Assembly (NCBI RefSeq): GCF_000768685.1 | Contig: NZ_AVPK01000001.1 | Location: forward strand, 372,001-436,000 | DNA length: 64,000 bases | From: Knoellia subterranea KCTC 19937 | GTDB lineage: Bacteria > Actinomycetota > Actinomycetes > Actinomycetales > Dermatophilaceae | Reading direction: 5' to 3' | In this document: positions 19,102 to 28,544 of the stretch, piece by piece | Layout: every line of letters starts with the position of its first letter | Position numbering within the stretch: the first letter of the stretch is position 1 | Program-made: the position numbers and the translations under genes | Notes under the pieces: model-generated | Seen by the model: only the letters and a program-made list of their open reading frames with translations | Databases searched by the model: none | Told to the model about the DNA's origin: nothing

Positions 19102-19638
19102 ATGGTTGACATGGTCAAGGAAATGGAGGGCGACGCCTTCGAGGAGTTCAGCACCAGCCTCTTCCGGCTGACCCGCTCCCTTCGCTCGACGTCGCACCTG
19201 TGGGTTCAGCTGCCGGGCGGCCTCAAGCGCACCGACATCGCCACCCTCACCGTCCTCGCCGACCACGGGGACTGCCGGCCCGGCTTCATCGCCGACCGGA
19301 TGCACGTCGGCGCCTCTGTCGTGAGCCGCCAACTCGCCGGCCTGGCCGACGACGGACTCGTCATCCGACGCAAGGACCCGGCGGACGGACGGGCAGAGCT
19401 CATCTCGCTCTCGCCGGAAGGCGAGGCGAGGCTCCAGGCCCTGCGGACGGCATACGTCGCAACGCTCCGAGACCACTTCACCGATTGGGACGCAGCCCGC
19501 GCCAGGGAAGCCGCGGCACTGCTCCATGACATCGCCGACCACGTCGTCCGCGCCCTCGCCGGAACGGCGCCACACCACCACACGCACCCGAACTCGACGG
19601 ACACACATGACAACGACAGCCAGGACATCCATGTCTGA
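19102..19638 (+). CDS. MarR-family transcriptional regulator
   Basis: A 178-residue winged-helix regulator. The DNA-binding region is RTDIATLTVLADHGDCRPGFIADRMHVGASVVSRQLAGLADDGLVIRRKDPADGRA, with the DxR wing motif of MarR. The tail is His/Thr-rich (HHHTHPNSTDTHDNDS), unusual and possibly metal binding. ATG at 19102 is eight bases after AGGG; an ATG at 19081 lies within the putative operator. The last eight bases overlap the start of the efflux gene, so the pair is an operon and the regulator probably responds to a substrate of the transporter. Confidence 0.9.
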   Translation: MVDMVKEMEGDAFEEFSTSLFRLTRSLRSTSHLWVQLPGGLKRTDIATLTVLADHGDCRPGFIADRMHVGASVVSRQLAGLADDGLVIRRKDPADGRAELISLSPEGEARLQALRTAYVATLRDHFTDWDAARAREAAALLHDIADHVVRALAGTAPHHHTHPNSTDTHDNDSQDIHV

Positions 19639-21196
19639 CACCACGACCTTCAAGGAACCCGACCTCTCCCACAAGGAGATCCTCGAGGTCCTCACCGGCC
19701 TGCTCTCCATGCTCTTCGTGGCCATGGTCAGCTCGACGATCGTCAGCACCGCGCTGCCCACGATCATCGGCGACCTCCAGGGCAGCCAGACCTCCTACAC
19801 CTGGGTCGTCACCGCGACCCTGCTCGCCATGACCGTGACCAGCCCGATCTGGTCCAAGCTCTCGGACCTCTTCGACAAGAAGATGCTCGTCCAGGTCTCG
19901 GGCGTGCTCTTCCTCCTCGGCGCGCTGGCCGCCGGCTTCTCGCAGAACGTCCCGCAGCTCCTCGGCGCCCGCGCCCTCCAGGGCCTCGGCGTCGGCGGTC
20001 TCATGGCCCTCTCGCAGGCCATCATGGGTTCGATCATCCCGCCGCGTGAACGCGGTCGCTACACCGGCTACATGGCCGCGGTCATGGCCGTCGCGACCGT
20101 CTCCGGCCCGCTCCTCGGTGGTCTCCTCGTCGACAGCGTCGGCTGGCGCTGGTGCTTCTGGGCCGCCGTCCCGATCTCGCTGGTCGGCCTCGGGATGCTC
20201 CAGAAGTTCCTCCACCTCGAGCGTGTTCGCCGCGAGGTTCGCATCGACTGGTGGGGTGCCATCCTCATCTCCATCGCAGCCAGCCTGCCGCTCATCTGGG
20301 TCTCGTTCGCCGGCAAGAACTACGACTGGGTCTCGGTCGAGTCGGCCTACTTCCTCGTGCCGACCCTGCTCGCCGTCATCGCCCTCATCGTGGTCGAGCG
20401 TCGCCACCCCGAGCCGCTCATCCCCGGCCGGATCCTGCTCGAGAAGACGACGAGCCTCGCGATCATCGGCAGCATCGCCGTCGGCATCGCCCAGTTCGGC
20501 ACGTCGGTCTTCCTGAGCCAGTTCTTCCAGGTCGCCCAGGGCTTCTCCCCCACCGAGGCCGGACTCCTCATGCTCCCGCTCATCATCGGCAGCATGATCG
20601 GCGCCACGGTCTCCGGGCAGCTCATCACCCGCACCGGCGCGTGGAAGCCCTACATGCTCGGCGGCTCGGTCGTGCTCATCCTCGGCCTCGTCCTCATGGG
20701 CTTCACCGACCACACGACGGCCATCTGGCACCTCTCGATCTACATGGTCCTCATGGGTCTGGGTCAGGGCATGCTCATGCAGAACCTCGTGCTCGTCGTC
20801 CAGAACACCGTGGACATCAAGGAGATCGGCACCGCCAGTGGCGTTGTCAGCTTCTTCCGCTCCCTCGGTGGCACCGTCGGCATCGCAGTCCTCGGCGCGA
20901 TCCTCGCGAACCGCGTGTCCGACCACATCGTCACCGGGATGCGCGACGCCGGGATTCCGGTGGCCCCGGGCAGCAACACCGGCGGCAGCCTCGACCTCGA
21001 CGCGCTCCCGGCCCCGGTCCTCGAGATCGTCCGTCACGCCTACGGCGACAGCACGGGCTATATCTTCGTGATCGCCGGAGCGGTCGCGGTCATCACGCTC
21101 GTCTCGGTCGCGCTCATGCCCCACACGGAACTGCGCACGACCGTGGCCAAGCACGACGAGAAGGACCCGCTGGGCCTCGAGCAGCCCATCGACTGA
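19631..21196 (+). CDS. MFS drug-efflux transporter (DHA2, EmrB/QacA-like)
   Basis: A 521-residue proton-driven exporter with about 14 membrane helices. MVSSTIVSTALPTIIGDL is the DHA2 helix-1 motif, SPIWSKLSDLFDKK is motif A, and VATVSGPLLGGLLVD is the antiporter motif C. ATG at 19631 overlaps the marR stop and has AGGA upstream; earlier in-frame ATGs at 19607 and 19526 lie in the marR coding region. It is followed by a perfect hairpin. The drug range is unknown. Confidence 0.92.
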   Translation: MSDTTTFKEPDLSHKEILEVLTGLLSMLFVAMVSSTIVSTALPTIIGDLQGSQTSYTWVVTATLLAMTVTSPIWSKLSDLFDKKMLVQVSGVLFLLGALAAGFSQNVPQLLGARALQGLGVGGLMALSQAIMGSIIPPRERGRYTGYMAAVMAVATVSGPLLGGLLVDSVGWRWCFWAAVPISLVGLGMLQKFLHLERVRREVRIDWWGAILISIAASLPLIWVSFAGKNYDWVSVESAYFLVPTLLAVIALIVVERRHPEPLIPGRILLEKTTSLAIIGSIAVGIAQFGTSVFLSQFFQVAQGFSPTEAGLLMLPLIIGSMIGATVSGQLITRTGAWKPYMLGGSVVLILGLVLMGFTDHTTAIWHLSIYMVLMGLGQGMLMQNLVLVVQNTVDIKEIGTASGVVSFFRSLGGTVGIAVLGAILANRVSDHIVTGMRDAGIPVAPGSNTGGSLDLDALPAPVLEIVRHAYGDSTGYIFVIAGAVAVITLVSVALMPHTELRTTVAKHDEKDPLGLEQPID

Positions 21197-21201
21197 CCAA
21201 C

Positions 21202-21232
21202 GCACTTCTTGCCCCTGTGGGGCAAGAAGTGC
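21202..21232. terminator. Perfect hairpin between MFS and hydrolase genes
   Basis: A 14-bp perfect stem (GCACTTCTTGCCCC and its complement) closes a 3-nt loop, lying six bases past the MFS stop and 15 bases before the convergent hydrolase stop. It can serve both strands. Confidence 0.75.
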
Positions 21233-21247
21233 AAGAGGGGCCAGGAA

Positions 21248-22663
21248 TCAGAGGGTGCAGGTGTTGAGCAGGTCGCCGCTCGTCGGACGAGGCACCGTGG
21301 CACTCGCCGGAGGAGCCGTACCGTCCTCGACCCACGCGGTCAGGGCGTCGAAGCCGGCGCGGGCACACGGCAGCATCGGCCGCAGTTGCTCCGGGAACGC
21401 AGGCACCAGGGCGTCGGTGTGGGTGCCGCCGACGATGCGCAGAGCGCGGTGGTCGGCGCCGCGACCCGCATCGGCGACCAGCCCGGCATACACGTCCTGA
21501 TCGGTCGCGATCGGGAGGAGCGTGTCGAGGTCACCCTGCAGCGAAATGAGCGGGCGCTTGATGTTGCCGGTGAGCTCCACCAAGCGCATGGCGTCCTTGA
21601 CCGCCGCCGGCCGCGACGCGTAGTCGTAGTCGGCGTCGCACTGCGGAGTTCCGCTGGCGCAGTGGGGCGTTCCCGCCTTGGTGGCGCCGTCGAACTCCGG
21701 GTCGAACTCCTCGCGATAAATCCGCTGGGTCAGGTCCCAATAGACCTGGTGGTGGAACGGCCAGAGGAACTCGCTGCCCGGGGCGAAGCCGGCCGCGATC
21801 ATGGCGTCGTGCGCCGCTTGGTCACCCGTCGCCGCATAGGCCGGGTAGTTCTTGAGCGCGCTCGGCAGGTAGGTGAGCAGGTTCGGGCCGTCGGCTCGCA
21901 GGAGCGTCCCCTCCCAGTCGAGGCCGCCGTCATAGAGGTCCGGGCGGTTCTCCAGCTGCCAGCGGACGAGGTAGCCGCCGTTGGAGATGCCGGCCATCCA
22001 CGTCCGCGACGGCTTGCTGGCGCGGACCTGCTGGAGGACCTTCTTCGTGGCGACGGTCAGCTCGGTGACGCGCGAATTCCATTCGCGCACACTGCCGCCC
22101 GGCGCGGAGCCGTCGTCCCAGAAGTTGATGCCGACGTTTCCCTTGTCGGTGCTCGCGAACGCATATCCCTGCGCCAGAACCCAGTCCGACCAGATGAAGT
22201 CGTTGGCGTACTGCGTGCGGTTGCCGGGCGCGCCGGTGATGACGAGCCCGCCGTTCCAGTCGTCGGGGATGCGGATGACGAACTGGCTGTCGTGGTTCCA
22301 CCCGTTGTTGACGTTCGTCGTCGAGGTGTCGGGGAAGTACCCATCAACCTGTATGCCGGGGACTCCCGTCGGGTTGACCGTGCCGGGTGCGTGGAGGCCG
22401 GCGAAGTCGGCGGCAACGCTGTGCCCCGACGGCACGGTGCCGGCGGTGGTGAGGTCGTCGAGGCAGGAGACCATCAGCTTCTCTGCCCCGGGGACGGTGA
22501 TCTTGGCCTGGCGGGCACAGTGGCCCCCGCCGGGCTTGTCGGTGGCCTTGTCGGCCGTGGCGGTCGGCGCGGCCACCACGAGGGCGGCGGTGGCGGCGAG
22601 GGCGGTCAGGGTCGCGAGGACCGTGCGGGGAGACGTCGTTGTCAGGCGCATGGCGGTCAGCAT
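21248..22663 (-). CDS. Secreted alpha/beta hydrolase (tannase or 3-hydroxybutyrate-oligomer hydrolase-like)
   Basis: A 471-residue exported hydrolase. The signal peptide MRLTTTSPRTVLATLTALAA ends near TATA-DKA. The nucleophile elbow is WMAGISNGGYLVRW, the acid is probably in SLQGDLDTLLP, and the catalytic His in VGGTHTDALVP. Cysteines (HCARQ, SCLDD, HCASG, QCDAD, NTCTL) suggest disulfides, as in tannase and feruloyl esterase relatives. G-x-S-N-G-G is also found in hydroxybutyrate oligomer hydrolases, so the substrate is open. It ends on the terminator shared with the MFS gene. Confidence 0.72.
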   Translation of the reverse strand: MLTAMRLTTTSPRTVLATLTALAATAALVVAAPTATADKATDKPGGGHCARQAKITVPGAEKLMVSCLDDLTTAGTVPSGHSVAADFAGLHAPGTVNPTGVPGIQVDGYFPDTSTTNVNNGWNHDSQFVIRIPDDWNGGLVITGAPGNRTQYANDFIWSDWVLAQGYAFASTDKGNVGINFWDDGSAPGGSVREWNSRVTELTVATKKVLQQVRASKPSRTWMAGISNGGYLVRWQLENRPDLYDGGLDWEGTLLRADGPNLLTYLPSALKNYPAYAATGDQAAHDAMIAAGFAPGSEFLWPFHHQVYWDLTQRIYREEFDPEFDGATKAGTPHCASGTPQCDADYDYASRPAAVKDAMRLVELTGNIKRPLISLQGDLDTLLPIATDQDVYAGLVADAGRGADHRALRIVGGTHTDALVPAFPEQLRPMLPCARAGFDALTAWVEDGTAPPASATVPRPTSGDLLNTCTL

Positions 22664-22769
22664 CGTCGCGCCGGATCCGCCGTCCCATGTGCCGACGCCC
22701 CACTCCCCCGACGTCGGCGTGTGGCCGCACGCCCAACGCGACGACTCGCGACGGCCCCGACTGCTCGGG

Positions 22770-24002
22770 TCAGCCCCCGCCGGGCACCGGTCCGGCCCCT
22801 CCCGGCACCGGCAGAGGTCGCGCCGGGTCCACCGTCGACTTCGTGTCGAAGAATCCGTCGAGCACCGTCGTGCGACCGCTGAGGGTGCGCTGCATCGTCA
22901 TCCCGTCCACGTTGATGCGTGCCTGTCGCATCGCGTGCGAGGTGAGCTGCATCCAGTGGGTTCGCGAGGCGTCGACGTTGAAGAAGTACGAGAACTCCTC
23001 GCGCCCGTGGAGGTAGGAGAACTTGGCGTTGCGCGTCGAGTACTTCTCGACGCCCGCGATGTCGGCGCCGAACGGGTAGACGAGCAGCGGCGTGTCGCCC
23101 ACGAGCGGACGCACTTCACGGTCCCACCGGCCCGAGTCGGCCTTGACCCGCTCGAGCGAGCTCGACGTCATGTTGATGTGTCCCCACGTGTGCGAGGCGA
23201 AGTTCCAGCCCTCGCCTTTGAGCGCAGCAGCCACGGCCTTCGCCGAGGCCTGCTCCTTGCGGGTCGTGGCGTTGTCGCCGTACTCGCGCGCGCTCGTGCG
23301 ATAGCCGAGGATGCCGTTGTATCCAGTGAGGGCGATCGTCCCCTTCGCACCGTTGTGCGAGAAGTCGGGGTGCGCACGCACGAAGTCGTCGACGATCGGC
23401 ACGACGTCGAAGGCGCCGACCTGTTCACGTCCAGCCGCGTCCACGTAGGTGTTGCGCACGCGCCCGTCCGGCGCGATCACGAGCTTGCTCGCGAAGCCCT
23501 TGCCCTTCATGTATTCGTAGTAGCTCACGTCGTCGATGCTCAACACGAGAGGCTTCTTGCCCGCCGGCAGCATCAACCGCTTGCGGGTCATGGTGCCGTC
23601 GGGTCCCGGTGCCGCGAGATCCTGGGGATGGACGAGCACCCATCCGTTCTCGTGGATCTGCTCGAGCTGCTTGGTGAACTCCGAGACGCTCACCATGTAT
23701 TGACTGAAGCCAATGCCCTGCCTGCTGCCCGTGAAGGCGCGAGCCGGGTCCACGACGAGCGAGTGGTAGAAGAGGTGCGGCACAGTCGTCACATCGGGCC
23801 ACGCGACCGTCGCCGCGGTGTGTGACGGCGGACCCGGGGAGGCCGGGGCGGTGGACGCCCCACCGGACGGTGCCGTGGATGTCGCAGGAGGGGGTGACGA
23901 CGCACTGCGTCCCGTCGGACCCTCGTGGTGAGCTGCCGGACCGCATGCCGCGGCCAAGGCCAGGAGCAGTCCGGCGGCAGCAAGCCGCCCTGTGCCCTTC
24001 AT
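22770..24002 (-). CDS. Lipoprotein with polysaccharide deacetylase fold
   Basis: A 410-residue lipoprotein. The signal is MKGTGRLAAAGLLLALAAAC, with the lipobox Cys at 20, followed by a long Pro/Ser/Thr linker (about 25-75). The NodB-like domain shows LVLSIDDVSYYEY (the two Asp), and NFASHTWGHINM (the metal-binding His pair), then a late LLVYPFGADI strand. Residues around 115-135 carry a YHSLVVD strand typical of extracellular deacetylases. It may act on peptidoglycan or a surface glycan. The start at 24002 was chosen because it gives a proper lipoprotein signal and has AAGGGG upstream. Confidence 0.8.
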   Translation of the reverse strand: MKGTGRLAAAGLLLALAAACGPAAHHEGPTGRSASSPPPATSTAPSGGASTAPASPGPPSHTAATVAWPDVTTVPHLFYHSLVVDPARAFTGSRQGIGFSQYMVSVSEFTKQLEQIHENGWVLVHPQDLAAPGPDGTMTRKRLMLPAGKKPLVLSIDDVSYYEYMKGKGFASKLVIAPDGRVRNTYVDAAGREQVGAFDVVPIVDDFVRAHPDFSHNGAKGTIALTGYNGILGYRTSAREYGDNATTRKEQASAKAVAAALKGEGWNFASHTWGHINMTSSSLERVKADSGRWDREVRPLVGDTPLLVYPFGADIAGVEKYSTRNAKFSYLHGREEFSYFFNVDASRTHWMQLTSHAMRQARINVDGMTMQRTLSGRTTVLDGFFDTKSTVDPARPLPVPGGAGPVPGGG

Positions 24003-24027
24003 CGATCCACCCCTTGGCCAGTGCCAG

Positions 24028-24507
24028 TCAGTCGTTCCGTTCCTCACACAGTACGTCGCGCAGGGTGCGGGTCACGAGATCTGCCGCGGCGCGCGCCTGG
24101 GCCAACGGCAGGTATGCCGTGTCGGTCACGTCGTCGGGATACCAGCGCGACCACACCCGCGCCTCGATGTCGTCGTGCCCGGGGCGACGCCATCCGAGAG
24201 CGTCGATGGCGTCCTCGTCCTCTTTGGACAGGAGGTACTCGCCACCGAAGTTCTCGCTGCCGACGAGTTCGAGGATCGCGTGGTCCTCGTCGCGTCGGAT
24301 CCGCACCCACGGGTGGGTGTCCTCGTGGTGCGCCGGCACCAGTCCGAAGATCCGACTGTGTCGCAGCATGTGCGGACGGGCGAGTTCGGGGATGGAGACG
24401 AGCACGTCGTCGCCGTCGTCGAGGGCCCGGATCCGATGGACGAGCTCACCCGACCACGCAGCCCAGTCCGCCGGTCCAGCGGCAGGCAACTCAACGGCAT
24501 ACGTCAT
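24028..24507 (-). CDS. Small acidic protein, TY-Chap/YbjN-like (uncertain)
   Basis: About 159 residues, acidic and soluble. It has the pattern W..L..L..L.DGDDVLVSIPE, then HPWVRIRRDEDHAILELVGSENFGGEYLL, and a C-terminal helix AQARAAADLVTRTLRDVL. This strand pattern resembles the chaperone-like TY-Chap/YbjN domains of actinobacteria, but I cannot confirm it. The ATG has GGGAG eight bases upstream. It follows prfB on the same strand by 37 bases, so it is likely cotranscribed with it. Confidence 0.6.
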   Translation of the reverse strand: MTYAVELPAAGPADWAAWSGELVHRIRALDDGDDVLVSIPELARPHMLRHSRIFGLVPAHHEDTHPWVRIRRDEDHAILELVGSENFGGEYLLSKEDEDAIDALGWRRPGHDDIEARVWSRWYPDDVTDTAYLPLAQARAAADLVTRTLRDVLCEERND

Positions 24508-24543
24508 GGTTTTTCTCCCAGCATCGCTGTCCCGCAACGGAAC

Positions 24544-25656
24544 TCAGTCGTCGGCCTTGCGCTCGGCGATCTGCCAGCGGATCCCTGCCTCGATGAAGCC
24601 GTCGATGTCACCGTCGAAGACGGCAGTCGGGTTGCCGGTCTCGAACTCGGTGCGGAGGTCCTTGACCATCTGGTACGGGTTGAGGACGTAGGAGCGCATC
24701 TGGTCGCCCCAGCTCGCCTTGACGTCGCCGGCCATCTCCTTCTTGACGGCGGCTTCCTCGGCGCGCTTGAGGAGGAGCAGTCGGGACTGCATGACGCGCA
24801 GGGCGGCGGCGCGGTTCTGGATCTGCGACTTCTCGTTCTGCATCGAGACGACGGTGCCGGTCGGGATGTGCGTCATGCGCACGGCCGAGTCCGTCGTGTT
24901 GACCGACTGACCACCCGGGCCGGACGAGCGGAAGACGTCGATCTTGAGCTCGTTCTCGGGGATCTCGATCGAGTCGGTGCCCTCGATGAGCGGGATGACC
25001 TCGACGGCGGCGAAGCTCGTCTGGCGGCGGCCCTGGTTGTCGAAGGGGCTGATCCGGACCAGGCGGTGCGTGCCGCCCTCGACGGAGAGGTTGCCGTACG
25101 CGTAGGGCACGTTGACCTCGAACGTCGCGGACTTCAGGCCCGCCTCTTCGGCGTAGGACGTGTCCATGACCTTCGTCGGGTAGCCGTGGCGCTCGGCCCA
25201 GCGGAGATACATGCGCAGGAGCATCTCGGCGAAGTCCGCGGCGTCGACGCCACCGGCGCCGGCGCGGATCGTGACGACGGCCTCGCGCTCGTCGTACTCA
25301 CCGGAGAGGAGGGTGCGGACCTCGAGCTCGCCGACGGCCTTCTTGAGGCTGGTCAGCTCGCGCTCGGCCTCGGCGAGGGTCTCGGCATCATTTTCTTCCT
25401 GACCCATCTCGACGAGGACCTCGAGATCGTCGACGCGCGCGTCCATGCCGGTGACGCGGTCGAACTCGGCCTTGGCACGCGACAGCGCGGAGGTGACGGC
25501 CTGCGCCTTCTCCTGGTCGTCCCAGAGGTCCGGAGCCGCGGCCTGCTGCTCGAGGTCGGCGATCTGGGTCTCGAGGGCGCCGAGGTCGGTGACGTCACGC
25601 ACGGACGTCATCGTCGTGCGGAGGTCCTTGATCTCTTGCTGGAAGTCGGTTGCCAC
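24544..25656 (-). CDS. prfB: Peptide chain release factor 2
   Basis: RF2 terminates translation at UGA and UAA. It has 370 residues from the GTG at 25656 ([12 protein letters not shown]). The stop-codon recognition tripeptide is SPF in [15 protein letters not shown], and the hydrolysis motif is GGQ in [17 protein letters not shown]. The reading frame is uninterrupted near codon 25, so the programmed +1 frameshift that autoregulates RF2 in many bacteria is absent. A copy of the 13-mer motif lies 22-34 bases upstream of the start. Confidence 0.96.
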   Translation of the reverse strand: MATDFQQEIKDLRTTMTSVRDVTDLGALETQIADLEQQAAAPDLWDDQEKAQAVTSALSRAKAEFDRVTGMDARVDDLEVLVEMGQEENDAETLAEAERELTSLKKAVGELEVRTLLSGEYDEREAVVTIRAGAGGVDAADFAEMLLRMYLRWAERHGYPTKVMDTSYAEEAGLKSATFEVNVPYAYGNLSVEGGTHRLVRISPFDNQGRRQTSFAAVEVIPLIEGTDSIEIPENELKIDVFRSSGPGGQSVNTTDSAVRMTHIPTGTVVSMQNEKSQIQNRAAALRVMQSRLLLLKRAEEAAVKKEMAGDVKASWGDQMRSYVLNPYQMVKDLRTEFETGNPTAVFDGDIDGFIEAGIRWQIAERKADD

Positions 25657-25708
25657 AAGAGCACAGACTACGTGCCCGTATGCCGTCCGCTCACCACCGC
25701 GCGGCCGC

Positions 25709-26395
25709 TCACCGCGCGCTCGGGGCCCGTTCCGTGCCGGCCCCGGAGCCGAGCCGCACCCCGGGGAGGCGACGGTCGAGCGCGATGGCGCCCCAGGTGA
25801 GGGCGAGGAAGAGCACGGCGACACCCGCGCAGGCAGCCAGCGCACCGGCATACCCGTGGAGGTTCACGTCGAGGAACGGGTAGGGGTACCAGTCGACGAT
25901 GGCACCCCGGATGAGGGTGTAGACGAGCCAGCCGATCGGGAAGGCGAGGGACGGTAGGAGGTGCGTCCGGTCCACGAGTCCGCGGGGTCCGAACGCGAGC
26001 CAGCCGATGACGGCGAGCGCGGGGACGACGAGGTGGAGGAGCTTGTCCGCGACGAGGTCGGCGCTGTGCAGGTCGAGCAGTGGGCGCAGCAGGAACCAGT
26101 GGACGACGCCGGTGACGGCGATGCAGACGATCGCGTTGAGCCGCAGCACTTTCCACCACGTCGGGTAGCGGGTCTGGCCGGCGGCGAGGGTCGTGGTCGT
26201 GGCGGCGACGAGGAGGTTGGACAGCACCGTGAAGTAGGAGATGAAGCGGATGAGGCGAGTGCCCAGAGGTGCGGGTGCGATCTCGTCGAGGACGTGACCG
26301 CCGCGGAACACGAGGACGAGTTGGAGGACCAACGCCACCCACGCCACCGTCGCGGTGAGGAGGTGCCACGACTTCGCCCCGCGACTGATGTCCAC
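25709..26395 (-). CDS. Pr6Pr-family membrane protein
   Basis: A 228-residue protein with six or seven membrane helices. [21 protein letters not shown] and [13 protein letters not shown]...[20 protein letters not shown] are typical of the Pr6Pr (FAR-17a/AIG1-like) family. [19 protein letters not shown] is the conserved late loop. The GTG at 26395 starts [10 protein letters not shown]; the longer open frame upstream is arginine/proline-rich shadow sequence of the divergent gene. No enzymatic activity is established for bacterial members. Confidence 0.82.
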   Translation of the reverse strand: MDISRGAKSWHLLTATVAWVALVLQLVLVFRGGHVLDEIAPAPLGTRLIRFISYFTVLSNLLVAATTTTLAAGQTRYPTWWKVLRLNAIVCIAVTGVVHWFLLRPLLDLHSADLVADKLLHLVVPALAVIGWLAFGPRGLVDRTHLLPSLAFPIGWLVYTLIRGAIVDWYPYPFLDVNLHGYAGALAACAGVAVLFLALTWGAIALDRRLPGVRLGSGAGTERAPSAR

Positions 26396-26525
26396 GCAGT
26401 CATCATGGCCGGTGCGCAGGTGCAGCAACAAGGGTTCGGTGCCGACCGGGTTCAGGGTCGACCCGGGGCCGCATCGGGGGTGATCCGGGTGCCGCTGGGC
26501 GAGCTCGCCCGACACCGTGGAGAGC

Positions 26526-27749
26526 ATGACCAGTGCGGCGGTGCGGAGTGCCGGAGTTGCCGGAGTTGCCGGTTTGCGTGGTGCGAGCGGGGCGGTCGTC
26601 CGGCGTCCCTCGCGGGTGATGGTGCGCCGGGTCGGGCAGGTGACCTTTGCCGTCGCGGCGGTGGCCCTGCTCCTGGGTGTCGCACTCCCCCGGGTCGCCG
26701 GGGTGTCGTGGTCCACCGCGGGGTCGGTGATCGGGTCCGTCGAACCGTGGCAACTGTTGGGGCTCGGTGCGCTCTGGCTGTTGGGGTTGTGGGCGTACTC
26801 CTTCGTCATGGCCGCGTCGCTGCCCGGGCTGACGAAGGGACAGGGCATGGCGCTCAACCTCGTCGGGAGCGGAGTGTCGAACCTCGTGCCGTTCGGGGGC
26901 GCCGTCGGCGTCGGGGTGACGTGGAAGATGGCGCGGCAGTACGGGTTCAGCCACCGCAGCCTCGGCCTCTTCACTGCCGTGACCGGAGTGTGGAACGTCC
27001 TGGCCCGGCTGGCCCTGCCGGTCGTGGGGGTGGCCGGCTTGCTCGCCGTCGGGGCTCGGGTGGATGGCCCGGTCCGGCTCGCTGCCCTCGTCGCGGCGGG
27101 ACTGTGTTGCGCTCTGGGTGCGCTCGTCGGGGTCGCGCTGGCTCGGGAGGCGACCGCCCTCCGGGTGGCACGGTGGGCCAACACAATCGGTCGCGGCGTT
27201 GCCGGCGTGCTCCGGCGCGAAGCACCCGGTCCGGTGGACGGCGAACTGCTCGCGCTCCGCGGCAACACCCTGGCGCTGCTGCAGGCCCGTCGGGCCGGGT
27301 TGGTCCTCGGAATGCTGGGCCACGTCACGTTGCAGGGGGTGCTGATGTGGGCCTGCCTCGCCGCCGTCGGCAGTGAGTTGGGCGCCGCCGAGGTCACCTC
27401 TGCCTACGCGTTGGGGCGGATGCTCACGATCGTCGTGCTCACGCCGGGCGGGACGGGTTTCGCGGAGACGGGTGCGGTCGCCACGCTCATCGCGCTCGGG
27501 GGTGACCCCGCGACTAGCCTGGCGGGGGTGCTGCTCTTCAGCTTCTTCACGTTCGTGTGCGAGATCCCGGGGGCCGCCCTCGCCTACGGCTGGCACCTCG
27601 CCGCACGCCACTGGCGACGGGAGCCTGTCGTGGACCCCATGACCGAGCGGCTGAAGGATCATTCGAGGTCGGCGCGAGCCCTCGACACGACGTTGACCAT
27701 CGATGACAATCCAACGACGTGCGGACGCGGAAATATCCGAGCTGCTTGA
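26526..27749 (+). CDS. Lysylphosphatidylglycerol synthase transmembrane-domain protein (UPF0104-like)
   Basis: About 407 residues, with seven or eight membrane helices of the LPG synthase/flippase TM domain family. NLVGSGVSNLVPFGGAVGVGVTWKMARQYGF and LTPGGTGFAETGAVATLIAL are the conserved family segments. The catalytic lysyltransferase domain is absent. The last 35 codons read through the 38-nt repeat that copies the 3' end of the TadG-like gene and into mobile-element remnants, so the native C-terminus may have been altered from about residue 378 on. ATG at 26526 or GTG at 26517 could be the start. Confidence 0.78.
   Translation: MTSAAVRSAGVAGVAGLRGASGAVVRRPSRVMVRRVGQVTFAVAAVALLLGVALPRVAGVSWSTAGSVIGSVEPWQLLGLGALWLLGLWAYSFVMAASLPGLTKGQGMALNLVGSGVSNLVPFGGAVGVGVTWKMARQYGFSHRSLGLFTAVTGVWNVLARLALPVVGVAGLLAVGARVDGPVRLAALVAAGLCCALGALVGVALAREATALRVARWANTIGRGVAGVLRREAPGPVDGELLALRGNTLALLQARRAGLVLGMLGHVTLQGVLMWACLAAVGSELGAAEVTSAYALGRMLTIVVLTPGGTGFAETGAVATLIALGGDPATSLAGVLLFSFFTFVCEIPGAALAYGWHLAARHWRREPVVDPMTERLKDHSRSARALDTTLTIDDNPTTCGRGNIRAA
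27659..27696. repeat. Left copy of 38-nt imperfect direct repeat (attachment-site-like)
   Basis: Matches 38185-38222 at 35 of 38 positions, same orientation. On the minus strand it encodes VNVVSRARADLE and stop, the exact C-terminus of the TadG-like protein at 38185-38664. The rest of that gene is absent here. Confidence 0.7.
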
Positions 27750-27878
27750 CGATCGGCCGTGACAGCCGCGACTGGAAGCGATCAAGGCCGGTCCCGGCCA
27801 TCTCAGAGTTCGTTTGCCTGTCGAGGCCCTTGAGGATCGGAGGACTTCTACCTCGCACCGATCTCAAGAACCTCGACG

Positions 27879-28215
27879 ATGCCCGAGCCTACGTTGTGCT
27901 GCCGTGTGCCCCGCGGCTACTGCGACCGTTGCGACCTGCTCGTCGGGCTGCCCGGTCTCCACGTGATCGGTGTCGATCGTGACGGTCGAGTCGGCCCTCG
28001 AGGTGATGGGCTGCCACTCGTGCGGCGTCATCGCGCACGGTCACGGCCGCGTGAACGTGCGGCTCGTCGATGCTCCCGCGTTCGGTCGCCCTGTCCGACT
28101 GATCTGGCGCAAGCGCCGCTGGCTGTCCCCGGCGCAAGCCTGCGGTGTCACCTCGTTCGTCGAGCAGAACGAGCACGTCGCGGCGCCACGCGCGCTGTTG
28201 ACGGTCAGGGCGGCT
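27879..28215 (+). pseudogene. ISL3-family transposase remnant (zinc-ribbon end)
   Basis: Two frames together give the N-terminal part of an ISL3-type transposase. The first reads CDLLVGLPGLHVIGVDRDG. After a frameshift near 27970 it continues VTVESALEVMGCHSCGVIAHGHG and GRPVRLIWRKRRW, ending FVEQNEHVAAPRALLT. This is the zinc-ribbon (CxxC) and following strand typical of zf-ISL3. The catalytic DDE part is missing, so the copy is dead. It abuts an IS3 remnant on the other strand. Confidence 0.7.
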
Positions 28216-28226
28216 GACACGCTCAG

Positions 28227-28493
28227 CGAGGCATTGGCACGAAAAGTCGTGGCCGCCCTACGAATCGCCACGTACTCACGCAACCGCCGATTCTCCGCCG
28301 TCACCCGGCGATTCTTCTCCAACTCGGTACTCGTGACACCCTTACGGGTCCTGGCATCAACCTCGGGCTGCGCGGCCCACCGCCGCAGGCTCTTCCTCCC
28401 GACACCGACGGGCCACCGCGTGGACGGCGGCCGTGGTCGCCGGATGATCGGCCCTCCAACTGGGGATCAATCACCTTCGGCATGTGCACATCC
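28227..28493 (-). pseudogene. IS3-family orfA remnant
   Basis: A strong ribosome site (AGGAGG, spacing 8) precedes ATG at 28493 encoding MPKVIDPQLEG. After a frameshift the sequence continues VGVGRKSLRRWAAQPEVDAR, then ELEKNRRVTAENRRLREY and RRAATTF, the helix-turn-helix and leucine-zipper pattern of IS3 OrfA proteins. The frame break and missing orfB mark it as decayed. The IS110 element lies just upstream of its ribosome site. Confidence 0.7.
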
Positions 28494-28544
28494 TCCTGGA
28501 CTCAAACAGGAGAGCCATCAAACCTGGGATGCTTCTATGTCGTG

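Noticed and set aside
25560-25656. Programmed frameshift in prfB
   Set aside because: The reading frame is continuous from the start through codon 60 with no in-frame UGA.
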